A model generated the notes under the pieces. That model worked only from the letters and a program-made list of their open reading frames with translations. It made no database searches and was not told the origin of the DNA. A program made the translations under genes and the position numbers. Source: JBELMB01 sp042088665 (lineage in GTDB: Bacteria > Pseudomonadota > Alphaproteobacteria > Rhodobacterales > Rhodobacteraceae). Taken from it: 19,701 bases of DNA. Shown one piece after another: positions 1 to 6,966 of this stretch. The stretch spans positions 1 to 19,701 of the forward strand of contig JBELMB010000092.1 in the NCBI GenBank assembly GCA_042088665.1. The letters run 5' to 3'. Positions within the stretch are counted from its first letter, which is position 1; each line of letters opens with the position of its first letter.

Positions 1-157
1 CAGTTTGACCACTGAATGCTTGCGCTTCAGCGGCAAACAACTCCAGGAACCTGCCCGTGCGCAGAACTGATGCGGGTCAGGTCGTGAGGCGTTCTTGTCC
101 TGCCAGGCATCCCGGTGCAGTTCAGTGCAGACGATGCATGCACGCAAGGCGCTGTGG

Positions 158-748
158 CTATGACAGCGAGGGTTGTCGCACCGGTGGGGCTGTCTTTTCG
201 GGCGCCGCACTGGCGGGCGTCGGGGGGATCACCTCAGGCGGCACGACAGCATCCAGAGGCGGCGTGGAGTCTGCAACCGGCGCACCGGCGGTCCCACTCG
301 CCTTCGGCGCCTCTGGCGTCGTGGATTTGGGCCCGGGACCCGAAGGCAGCACAATCGCCAGCCGCAGGCCTGCGTCTGTCCCGTTCGTCAGGACCAGCGT
401 GCCGCCAGATTGCTTGGCGAAGCCCGCCACGGCAGACAGCCCAAGGCCGCTGCCTTCGCCGACGTTTTTTGTGGTGTAGAAGGGCTCCGCCAGCATCGGC
501 AGCGCCTCATGGGGCACGCCGGGGCCGTCATCTTCGATCAGCACCACGCTGTAAGGGGTTGCGGTTTCGGGGGCATGATGGTCCCCCCCCGGCAGGTCAT
601 GCCAGGTCTCGGCCCAAAGCCGGATACGCCCCGATCCGTTGCAGGCGTCCTGCGCGTTCAGCGCCGCCTGAATCACGCAGGTCTCCAGCATGTCGCGGTC
701 CACGAAGGCGCTGAGGTCATCGGGGGTGTGCTCCAGCGTGATTTTCAT
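158..748 (-). CDS. Sensor histidine kinase, C-terminal ATP-binding part (frameshifted second half)
   Basis: This is the ATP-binding (HATPase_c) half of a membrane histidine kinase whose first half is the gene just upstream. Counting from the ATG at 748, the N box is around residues 30-35 (LNAQDA), the G1 box is DDGPGVP at 73-79, the F box is PFYTTK at 89-94 and the G2 box is GSGLGLS at 99-105, so the nucleotide site looks intact. After about residue 135 comes a tail of roughly 60 residues dominated by Pro, Ala and Thr, probably disordered; no receiver domain follows. The reading frame stays open upstream of the ATG (LLETLLASP, to a TTG at 772) and this stretch matches what normally links the two kinase domains. 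One continuous ancestral gene is therefore likely. The ATG overlaps the stop of the first half as ATGA, so coupled translation of two polypeptides is possible. There is no response regulator in the window. Domain identity is secure; the start is uncertain. Confidence 0.75.
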   Translation of the reverse strand: MKITLEHTPDDLSAFVDRDMLETCVIQAALNAQDACNGSGRIRLWAETWHDLPGGDHHAPETATPYSVVLIEDDGPGVPHEALPMLAEPFYTTKNVGEGSGLGLSAVAGFAKQSGGTLVLTNGTDAGLRLAIVLPSGPGPKSTTPEAPKASGTAGAPVADSTPPLDAVVPPEVIPPTPASAAPEKTAPPVRQPSLS

Positions 749-1629
749 CGGTGAGGCCAGCAGCGTTTCCAACAGGTCTTGATGTCGGTGAGGAACACGC
801 CGATGGGCTGCATGCGTGGCGTCAGCCGTGTGCGCCCGCTGGAGGCCAGCAATTGCCGCACGGTCAGCGCGGCGCGCCGCGCGGCCTCGCGGCTTTGCTT
901 CAAGGCAGAGGCCCGTTCTTTCTGGTCATCGAGCAGGTCGTAAAGCTCCAGATGACCCAGGATCGCCGTCAACTGATTGTTGAAATCATGCGCCACCCCG
1001 CCAACGAACTGGTTCAACGCCCGGGCTTTCTGGGCGCTGGCATAGCGATGCTGGGCATCCCGCAGCTGGCGGTGCTGCTGCACGCTGCCAAACAATGCGC
1101 TGAGGTAGTAGCCGATCAGCGCCACCAGCGTAAAGACAATCAGCGCGCGATCCGACCAGCCGGACACTTGCGGCAACAGGATCATCAGCAGGCTGGCGGA
1201 GATCAGCAGGATCTGCACCATGTCGGACAGCATCAGCCCGACATCGTGATGCCGACGCTGCAGGGTGTAGACCGCCAGCCCGATGACTCCCGCCGAGGCG
1301 GCAAAGATCATCGACAGGCTGTTCTCCGTCGCAATGAGGTAAAGCGGCATCGCGGCGAAGGTGAAGCCCGACATCGTATAACACCCAAGCGCCGACCAGT
1401 ACCGGATCCGGGGAGAGACACGCGCGGGCAGGCGCAGCAGGAGGATCGTCATGACCTCCCAGAACAGGTGCGACACGCTCCAGAAGATGGCAATAGCGTC
1501 CTGTAAAACGATATAGATGACGATCGACACACAGAGCAGTACCGCATAGCGCACGGCCACTTCGACGCGTGACCCGTATTCGGCCCGGCGCACTTCATCC
1601 ATGCGGGTCTGATAGGCAAGCGGAGGCAT
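745..1629 (-). CDS. Membrane sensor histidine kinase, N-terminal sensor and dimerisation part (frameshifted first half)
   Basis: The 294-residue product starts with a hydrophobic sensor region of about five to six membrane segments between residues 28 and 182, with no recognisable extracytoplasmic domain. A short coiled stretch follows, then a HisKA domain whose H box reads GGVAHDFNNQLTAILGH; the phospho-acceptor is His214. The HDFNN pattern is typical of NtrB-like kinases. The ATG at 1629 has a good ribosome site (GGGAGAGG) a few bases upstream. The last residues (from about 285, CWKRCWPHR) look like out-of-frame translation: inserting one base in the CC run at 775-776 (minus-strand AAGACCTGTTGG) would give TLLETLLASP and continue into the ATP-binding half. 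The gene lies about 180 bp downstream of enolase on the same strand. The signal and partner regulator are unknown. The break could be a real mutation or a sequencing error. Confidence 0.75.
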   Translation of the reverse strand: MPPLAYQTRMDEVRRAEYGSRVEVAVRYAVLLCVSIVIYIVLQDAIAIFWSVSHLFWEVMTILLLRLPARVSPRIRYWSALGCYTMSGFTFAAMPLYLIATENSLSMIFAASAGVIGLAVYTLQRRHHDVGLMLSDMVQILLISASLLMILLPQVSGWSDRALIVFTLVALIGYYLSALFGSVQQHRQLRDAQHRYASAQKARALNQFVGGVAHDFNNQLTAILGHLELYDLLDDQKERASALKQSREAARRAALTVRQLLASSGRTRLTPRMQPIGVFLTDIKTCWKRCWPHR

Positions 1630-1770
1630 TCTGCCTCTCCCACAACTACACGTTAACGGTCCGCCGCAAGAGTGTGCCGCGAAGCGTGCATTTTTTGATT
1701 GTACCCAGCCTGGTTTGACTTTCGCTCAGACAATCTCAAATGCCAAGTGTACCTGTACTTTCGTATAGGT

Positions 1771-1797
1771 ATGCCGCGCCCGCACAGAGCGCGGCAT
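1771..1797 (-). terminator. Hairpin downstream of enolase (possible terminator)
   Basis: A perfect 9-bp inverted repeat (ATGCCGCGC / GCGCGGCAT) with a 9-base loop begins 14 bases after the enolase stop codon. On the minus strand it is followed by ACCTATACG rather than a T run. It may be an imperfect intrinsic terminator or a 3'-end stabiliser that separates eno from the kinase gene. Confidence 0.5.
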
Positions 1798-1811
1798 CGT
1801 GTCGCAAACTG

Positions 1812-3086
1812 TTAGCGCAGGATGCTGCGGCCCGCGTAGATGGCGGTTTCTTCCAGCATTTCCTCGATGCGGATCAACTGGTTGTACTTTGCCAGCCGGT
1901 CCGAGCGCGCAAGGCTGCCGGTCTTGATCTGGCCGCAGTTGGTGGCCACGGCGAGATCGGCAATCGTGGCGTCTTCGGTTTCGCCCGAACGGTGCGACAT
2001 GACATTGGTCATGCGCGCGCGGTGGGCCATGTCGACGGCTTGCAGGGTCTCTGTCAGCGTGCCGATCTGGTTCACCTTGACCAACATGGAATTGGCCGCC
2101 CCCCGTTCGATCCCCATGGCGAGCCGCGCGGGGTTGGTGACAAACAGGTCGTCGCCCACCAGCTGGCAGCGGTGGCCAAGTGTTTCGGTCAGGGCAATCC
2201 AGCCCTCCCAGTCGTCTTCCGACATACCGTCTTCGATGGAAATGATCGGGTAGTCGTTGACAAGCGCTTCGAGATAGGCGGCGTTCTCGGTCGGGGTCAG
2301 GGTCTTGCCCTCGCCAGACAGGACATAGGCACCGTCCTTGAAGTATTCCGTCGCCGCGCAATCCAGCGCCAGATGGATGTCTTCGCCGGGTTTGTAGCCG
2401 GCCTTTTCAATCGACTTCAGGATGAAATCCAGCGCTTCGCGGGTGGAGGCAATGTCGGGGGCAAAGCCACCCTCGTCGCCGATGCCCGTGGACAGGCCCG
2501 CGCCGGACAGTTCTTTCTTGAGCGTGTGGAACACTTCGGAGCCCATGCGCACCGCTTCGCGGATGCTGGTTGCCGCGACCGGCATGATCATGAATTCCTG
2601 GATGTCGATGGGGTTGTCGGCGTGTTCGCCACCGTTGATGATATTCATCATCGGAACGGGCAGGGTGCGCGCAGAGGTCCCACCCACGTAGCGAAACAGC
2701 GGCTGTTCACAGTAATCCGCGGCGGCCTTGGCGACGGCGAGGCTGACGCCGAGGATCGCGTTGGCACCGAGACGGCCCTTGTTTTCGGTGCCGTCCAGTT
2801 CGATCATCGTGGTGTCGATGGCCACCTGTTCCGTGGCATCGAAGCCAAGGATGGCTTCCGCGATTTCACCGTTCACGCCAGCCACGGCCTCGAGCACGCC
2901 TTTGCCCTTGTAGCGGGCGGTGTCGCCGTCGCGCTTTTCGACCGCTTCGTGCACACCGGTGGAGGCGCCGGACGGCACTGCGGCGCGGCCCATGGTGCCG
3001 TCTTCCAGCGTGATGTCGACTTCGACGGTCGGGTTGCCCCGGCTGTCGAGGATTTCGCGGGCGTGGATGTCGATGATGGTGCTCAT
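1812..3086 (-). CDS. eno: Enolase (phosphopyruvate hydratase)
   Basis: Enolase converts 2-phosphoglycerate to phosphoenolpyruvate in the cytoplasm, in lower glycolysis and gluconeogenesis. The 424-residue product is of normal family length and full. The N-terminal domain opens with the standard AREILDSRGNPTVEV. Active-site residues are present: His155 in NGGEHADN, Glu205 in GDEGGFAP, the Mg ligands Asp242 (LALDCAATE), Glu285 (SIEDG) and Asp312 (VGDDL), the catalytic Lys337 in the signature LVKVNQIGTLTE, His365 in SHRSGETED and Lys388 in GQIKTG. The ATG at 3086 is chosen over a longer upstream frame because it has GGAGGG just upstream and matches the family N-terminus. Two palindromic operator-like sites lie 62-103 bp upstream, suggesting control by a LacI-type carbon regulator. 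It stands alone between the transporter and kinase genes on the same strand. Confidence 0.98.
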   Translation of the reverse strand: MSTIIDIHAREILDSRGNPTVEVDITLEDGTMGRAAVPSGASTGVHEAVEKRDGDTARYKGKGVLEAVAGVNGEIAEAILGFDATEQVAIDTTMIELDGTENKGRLGANAILGVSLAVAKAAADYCEQPLFRYVGGTSARTLPVPMMNIINGGEHADNPIDIQEFMIMPVAATSIREAVRMGSEVFHTLKKELSGAGLSTGIGDEGGFAPDIASTREALDFILKSIEKAGYKPGEDIHLALDCAATEYFKDGAYVLSGEGKTLTPTENAAYLEALVNDYPIISIEDGMSEDDWEGWIALTETLGHRCQLVGDDLFVTNPARLAMGIERGAANSMLVKVNQIGTLTETLQAVDMAHRARMTNVMSHRSGETEDATIADLAVATNCGQIKTGSLARSDRLAKYNQLIRIEEMLEETAIYAGRSILR

Positions 3087-3147
3087 GAGGTCCCTCCAAG
3101 GCAGTTGGCGCCCTTCTAGCAGGCGGGAGGCATAAGTAAATGACCCT

Positions 3148-3159
3148 GTTATCGCTAAC
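3148..3159. promoter_or_regulatory. Operator-like palindrome 1 upstream of eno
   Basis: GTTATCGCTAAC is a near-perfect palindrome of the GTTA-N4-TAAC type with a central CG, 62 bp upstream of the enolase start. This is the form of LacI-family operators, and it resembles what I recall for the central-carbon regulator CceR of Rhodobacterales. It shares CGCTAACG with the second site. Confidence 0.55.
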
Positions 3160-3177
3160 GCCGCCATGCGGCATGAG

Positions 3178-3189
3178 GTGAGCGCTAAC
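3178..3189. promoter_or_regulatory. Operator-like palindrome 2 upstream of eno
   Basis: GTGAGCGCTAAC differs by one base from the perfect palindrome GTTAGCGCTAAC. It lies exactly 30 bp (about three helical turns) from the first site, in the same orientation and with the same trailing ACG. The spacing suggests that two regulator dimers could bind one face of the DNA. Confidence 0.5.
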
Positions 3190-3313
3190 GTTCTGACGAT
3201 CTGGTCCAAAGGCGCGGCGGGCGACATTGCGATGCGCGTTTGTGATGTCCTGGGAAAGGGATGCCGGGCGACTTTGGCCCGCGTGTTGCGGTTTCGCCTT
3301 GGGCGCAGTTGGT

Positions 3314-4180
3314 TCAGGCCGTTTGCCGCGCCAATTGGCGTTCGCGCAGGAATGTGTAGAGCCCTGCGGCAAAGATGATCGCCGCGCCAAGCAAGGTCCA
3401 TGCGTCGGGGCGGTCGCCGAATATCAGCATCCCGAGCGCAGTGGTGAACACGAGGCGAGTGTAGCGAAAGGGGGCGACGATGGAGGCCGGGGCCATGCGC
3501 ATGGCGGAGGTGATCGCCAGATAGCCGGTGGTCGTCACCACGATGGCGCCAAGGATGGGCCAGATCGCTGGCGGTGTGGAGACAAAGTCAAAGCCCGCGC
3601 CGAGCCAGAACACCAGACCGGGCAAAAGCGTCGCGGCGAACCCCCAGGTGGAGATCGACAGCGCGTGGATGTGGGAGGGAGACAGCCGGGTTATCAAATC
3701 GCGTGCCGAGAGGGCCGCGATTCCCATGACGGCAAACAGCTCCCACCCGGTGAACGTGCCGGACCAGGGACGGATCACCAGAAGCATCCCGAACAGCCCG
3801 ATGGCCACGGCGGTCCAGCGGCGCAAGCCGACGTGTTCCTTGAGGAAGATCGCCGCACCCAGTGTCACGACCAGCGGGCCCGCCTGTATGATCGCGGCAA
3901 AGACCGGAAGCGAGACGTATTTGAGGCCGACCACCATGCCGATGGCCCCGATGATTTCGAAGAGGTTGCGCAGGAGCACCATCGGGTGGAGCGCGTCTTT
4001 CGTGAAGATGGAGATGCCCAGAATGGCGCCCGCGCTTACAAAAAGCGCTGTGCCTCCGAGAGAGACCAGCGTCATGACCTGACCGATGGGGGCGGCATTG
4101 GTCGCCAGTTTGAACAAGGCGTCCGCCCCCCCCAGAAGCGCCATCGATAAGATCATGAGAAGGATGGCGCGGAGGATCAT
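3314..4180 (-). CDS. EamA/DMT-superfamily permease (drug/metabolite transporter type)
   Basis: The product is a very hydrophobic 288-residue inner-membrane protein with about ten predicted membrane helices in two similar halves. This is the standard size and layout of EamA-type members of the drug/metabolite transporter superfamily. Typical features are the N-terminal helix with ALLGGADALFK, the segment PVFAAIIQAGPLVVTLGAAIFLKEHV at the end of the first half (a hallmark of the fold), and its counterpart APASIVAPFRYTRLVFTTALG in the second half. The substrate cannot be told from sequence; relatives export amino acids, metabolites or drugs. The ATG at 4180 lacks a clear ribosome site, so the exact start is uncertain. 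The gene is on the same strand as glk (320 bp upstream) and eno (227 bp downstream), but the gaps argue for independent transcription. Confidence 0.85.
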   Translation of the reverse strand: MILRAILLMILSMALLGGADALFKLATNAAPIGQVMTLVSLGGTALFVSAGAILGISIFTKDALHPMVLLRNLFEIIGAIGMVVGLKYVSLPVFAAIIQAGPLVVTLGAAIFLKEHVGLRRWTAVAIGLFGMLLVIRPWSGTFTGWELFAVMGIAALSARDLITRLSPSHIHALSISTWGFAATLLPGLVFWLGAGFDFVSTPPAIWPILGAIVVTTTGYLAITSAMRMAPASIVAPFRYTRLVFTTALGMLIFGDRPDAWTLLGAAIIFAAGLYTFLRERQLARQTA

Positions 4181-4230
4181 ACGATGTACATGGCGCGAAT
4201 GGCGAGGCGCGGCAAGGGCTGACTGAAAGC

Positions 4231-4300
4231 GGGGCAGGGGCGCTGCCCCTCTTGGCCTGCGGCCAATTCACCCCGGAGTATTTTGGAAACAGAGAAACAC
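4231..4300. repeat. Rhodobacterales-type intergenic repeat element
   Basis: Two adjacent hairpins, AGGGGC-GCT-GCCCCT (4236-4250) and TTGGCC-TGC-GGCCAA (4252-4266), are followed by CCCCGGAGTATTTTGG and a purine-rich tail. From memory, intergenic elements with GC-rich stem-loops ending in CCGGAGTATTTTT occur many times in Rhodobacterales genomes. Only one copy is visible here, so its repeat nature rests on that recollection. Apart from this element and the 12-bp tandem repeat, the 4181-4500 spacer shows no gene. Confidence 0.5.
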
Positions 4301-4458
4301 AGAAGGGGGCTTGGTTGGCCTGCATGGAAGGCGGCGACGTCTTTGGGTGAGCCATGACCGGGGAGGCAGCGGCACGGCTTTGGGTTTTGGACGACGGGGC
4401 AAGTGCGGGTGTGGTTGATTGTTTGCCTTTTGCCCGAAACGAGGCCCGAGAATTGTCT

Positions 4459-4501
4459 TGTGCCTTGCTCTGTACCTTGTTTTGTACCTTTTTCTGGGCC
4501 T
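4459..4501. repeat. 12-bp tandem repeat abutting the glk stop codon
   Basis: Three copies of a 12-bp unit beginning TGT(A/G)CCTT start at 4459, 4471 and 4483. A degenerate fourth (TGGGCCTC) starts at 4495 and runs into the glk stop codon. Read on the minus strand past the stop, the period of 12 would give a Gly-Thr-x-Gln repeat. Confidence 0.5.
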
Positions 4502-5451
4502 CAGGATTGGTGTTCGGCCAGATGCACCGCGCAGCCTCGCAAGGCGGCGTAGTCGTCTGTGACAAGATCAACCGGGAACTGCTGCATGAATCCTGAAAAG
4601 CGGCCCTTGTCCAGAAAGGCCTCTGTGAAGCCCAGTTCCTGCAGGTGCGGGCCGAGGTGGCGGACCACGCCACCGACGAGGTAAATCCCGCCAACAGGCA
4701 TGGAGATCAGGGCGAGATCTCCGGTGTAGCGTCCCAGCAGGCGGGCGAAGAGGCCCGCGGCGCGCCTCGCTCTGGGCGCGCCGTCGAGAAAAGCGCGCAT
4801 GATCTCGGCGGCCTCCAGCGGTGATCCCCTGCCTTCGTCGTGGCAGACCCAGGCATAGAGACGTTCCAGACCGCGTCCCGACAGCACGTCCTCTGCGCCC
4901 GGGGTGGGGTGGCGGGCCGCAATCCAGTCGAGCAGGCGCAACTCTTCTGTGTTGCGGGCTTGAAGCGTGATGTGGCCAGCCTCGGCGGGCGGGACGAGGG
5001 TGCGGGTGCCCATGGTGTAGACGGGCACCGCGTTCAGCCCTGTGCCCACATTGACCACGAGCCGCACGTCGGCATTGATCCGGGGGGCGGTGACCACCTG
5101 TTGCAGGCTGTCGCTGCCGAGATGGCGCACCGCGCAACCCTGTGCCTGCAGATCGTTCAGCACCGCCACGGTCGCGGCGCCGGTGCGCGCGCTCAGGGCC
5201 TGAGCATCGATGCGCCAGTCGAGGTTGGTCAGCGTCCCGACACCATTGACCACGGGTCCGGCCATGTCGATGCAGATCGCTTCGGTCTGGCCGTGCCGGG
5301 CGAGGTAGGCGTCCAGGATCGGCTCCAGCCCGCTGTGCTCCGCGTTGCGGAACCTTTCGATGGTGGCGGGCTGCACGTCGCCGCCGCGGCTTTGCGCGAC
5401 ACGGGTGTTGGTGCCGCCGATGTCGACGACAACGGAAGGGGCCTTTGTCAT
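4501..5451 (-). CDS. glk: Glucokinase (ROK/bacterial glucokinase family)
   Basis: Glucokinase phosphorylates glucose with ATP to glucose-6-phosphate in the cytoplasm, feeding glucose released by the neighbouring glucosidases into Entner-Doudoroff or glycolytic metabolism. The 316-residue product matches bacterial Glk in length. Visible motifs are the phosphate-binding DIGGTNTR at residues 10-17, IDMAGPV at 61-67, the sugar-contacting TNLDW at 75-79, catalytic Asp100 in LNDLQAQG, NVGTGLN around 134-140, EAGH at 157-160 contacting glucose hydroxyls, DVLSGRGLERLY around 188-199 and VGGIYLVGGV in the C-terminal lobe. The ATG lies only 4 bases after the beta-glucosidase stop, so the two are almost certainly co-transcribed, probably from aglR. 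The C-terminal frame ends against a short tandem repeat. Specificity for glucose is inferred from family and context. Confidence 0.93.
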   Translation of the reverse strand: MTKAPSVVVDIGGTNTRVAQSRGGDVQPATIERFRNAEHSGLEPILDAYLARHGQTEAICIDMAGPVVNGVGTLTNLDWRIDAQALSARTGAATVAVLNDLQAQGCAVRHLGSDSLQQVVTAPRINADVRLVVNVGTGLNAVPVYTMGTRTLVPPAEAGHITLQARNTEELRLLDWIAARHPTPGAEDVLSGRGLERLYAWVCHDEGRGSPLEAAEIMRAFLDGAPRARRAAGLFARLLGRYTGDLALISMPVGGIYLVGGVVRHLGPHLQELGFTEAFLDKGRFSGFMQQFPVDLVTDDYAALRGCAVHLAEHQS

Positions 5452-5455
5452 GGTG

Positions 5456-6778
5456 TCAGGCTTTCAATGCAGCTTTGAGCGCGTGATACGAAGCTTTTGG
5501 CGTGCGCTCAAGGGTGTCGAAATCCACATGCACGAGGCCAAAACGCTTTTCGTATCCAAGCGCCCATTCGTAGTTGTCGAGCAGCGACCAGATGAAATAG
5601 CCGTTTACTGGCGCGCCTTCGGCAATGGCTTGCGCGACCTTGTCGAGATGCACGTCGATATAGGCGATGCGGTCGGGATCCGGGACTGAGCCATCCCTGT
5701 ATCGGTCGGGCGAGGCCATGCCGTTTTCGGTCACGTAAAGCGGCAGGTCGCCGGTGTATTCCGCGGCTGTTCGGGTGAGAAAAGCATGGAGACCTTCGGG
5801 GTAGATCTCCCAGTCCATGAACGTCTTGGGCAGCGGGCCTTCGACCTCTTTGAGCGCGGGCCATGGGCCCGGATCCGGTGCGATGATCTTGCGCGTGTAG
5901 TAGTTCAGACCACACCAATCGAGCGGCGCCTGTATCGTGGGGAAATCATCTTGCCAGCCCTTGGGCAGATGGGGCGCCAGCCCTTCGAGCGCAGCTTCGG
6001 GGTAGGCGCCCTTGAAAACACCGCCGAGGAACCATCGGTTGTAGATGGCGTCGTAACGCGCGGCCGTGGCGATGCTTTCGGCGCTGTCGTCGGCGGGGGT
6101 GGCCCATTCGAAATTGAAGACACCGCCAAGGTTTTGCATGTTCAGATCGCGCATGGTCTCGATCGCGCGACCATGGGCCAGCAGCACGTGGTGCATGGCG
6201 CGGGCAGCGGCGCGAATGTCGCGCACACCCGGCGCGTGCTGCCCCATGAAATGGCTCAGCCAGGCCACGCACCATGGCTCGTTTATCGGCGCAACAGAGA
6301 ACATCCGGTCCCCGATGCGCGACATGATCACATGGGTGTAGTCGGCGAACCATTCGGCGATGTCGCGGTTGCGCCAGCCGCCAAGATCCAGCAGCGGTGA
6401 GGGCAGTTCCCAATGGTAGAGCGTCGCGCAGGGCTTGAGCCCGCGTTCCAGCATCGCGTCGGTCAGGCGGTCGTAGAAATCCAGCCCCTCGGGGTTGGGC
6501 GTGCCCCGGCCTTCGGGCAGGACCCGCGCCCAGCTGAGCGAAAAGCGGTAGGCGTCAAAGCCAGCCTCTGCCACGAGATCGAGATCGGCCGCGTAGCGGG
6601 TGTAGTGATCGCAGGCGCGCGCGCCGTGTTCGGCGCGGACCACATTGCCGGGCGTGGCGGCGAAATCATCCCATTGGGTCCGGCCCGCGCCGCCCTGGGC
6701 GTGGCCTTCGATCTGGTAGCTGGATGTGGCGGTACCAAAGAGAAAACCCTCGGGGAAATCAGAGCGTGTGTGGCGCAT
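5456..6778 (-). CDS. Beta-glucosidase, glycoside hydrolase family 1
   Basis: GH1 enzymes hydrolyse terminal beta-linked glucose (or galactose) with retention of configuration. The 440-residue product is full length for a single (beta/alpha)8-barrel GH1 enzyme. It opens with the family N-terminal signature FPEGFLFGTATSSYQIEG, has the substrate-binding YHWELP around 121-126, the acid/base Glu167 in INEP (167 being the E), NYYTRK around 293-298, the nucleophile Glu351 in YVTENG and WSLLDNYEW near 397-405, which contacts the sugar. There is no signal peptide, so it acts in the cytoplasm on imported sugars. It sits between aglR and glk on one strand, in an alpha-glucoside cluster, suggesting that the importer may also deliver beta-glucosides such as cellobiose or glucosylated solutes. 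The ribosome site before the ATG is weak, but the N-terminus fits the family well. Confidence 0.95.
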   Translation of the reverse strand: MRHTRSDFPEGFLFGTATSSYQIEGHAQGGAGRTQWDDFAATPGNVVRAEHGARACDHYTRYAADLDLVAEAGFDAYRFSLSWARVLPEGRGTPNPEGLDFYDRLTDAMLERGLKPCATLYHWELPSPLLDLGGWRNRDIAEWFADYTHVIMSRIGDRMFSVAPINEPWCVAWLSHFMGQHAPGVRDIRAAARAMHHVLLAHGRAIETMRDLNMQNLGGVFNFEWATPADDSAESIATAARYDAIYNRWFLGGVFKGAYPEAALEGLAPHLPKGWQDDFPTIQAPLDWCGLNYYTRKIIAPDPGPWPALKEVEGPLPKTFMDWEIYPEGLHAFLTRTAAEYTGDLPLYVTENGMASPDRYRDGSVPDPDRIAYIDVHLDKVAQAIAEGAPVNGYFIWSLLDNYEWALGYEKRFGLVHVDFDTLERTPKASYHALKAALKA

Positions 6779-6903
6779 GGCGAATAGACCTGTTTGAGGC
6801 GTGAAGGGGGCGGCGGACCGGGCGGGCCGTTCAGCCGTGTCGTGTCAGGCGTCCGCGGTGCGGGCGCGACGTCGGGCGGGCCGGGGTGTGGCCAGCGGCG
6901 CCG

Positions 6904-6930
6904 GGGCGCGTGGCACGGCGGGCCGCGCCC
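6904..6930 (-). other. GC-rich hairpin between aglR and the GH1 gene
   Basis: GGGCGCG / CGCGCCC, 7 bp with a 13-base loop, lies about 37 bases after the aglR stop in a very GC-rich 188-bp gap and has no T run. It may be an mRNA-stability element or partial terminator; otherwise the gap holds nothing I recognise. Confidence 0.35.
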
Positions 6931-6966
6931 GATGCGGGGAGAGCATGGCGTGTCGGTCCCATGGTG

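Noticed and set aside
1..157. Start of a further minus-strand gene
   Set aside because: There is a short coding-like frame (TGRFLELFAAEAQAFSGQT), but no convincing start codon or ribosome site within the window.
1740..3119. Plus-strand open frame opposite enolase
   Set aside because: It is antisense to a clearly identified enolase; its composition is typical of a shadow frame.
4354..4596. Plus-strand 80-codon frame with a hydrophobic stretch
   Set aside because: The hydrophobicity comes from the 12-bp tandem repeat, it overlaps glk in antisense and it has no convincing ribosome site.
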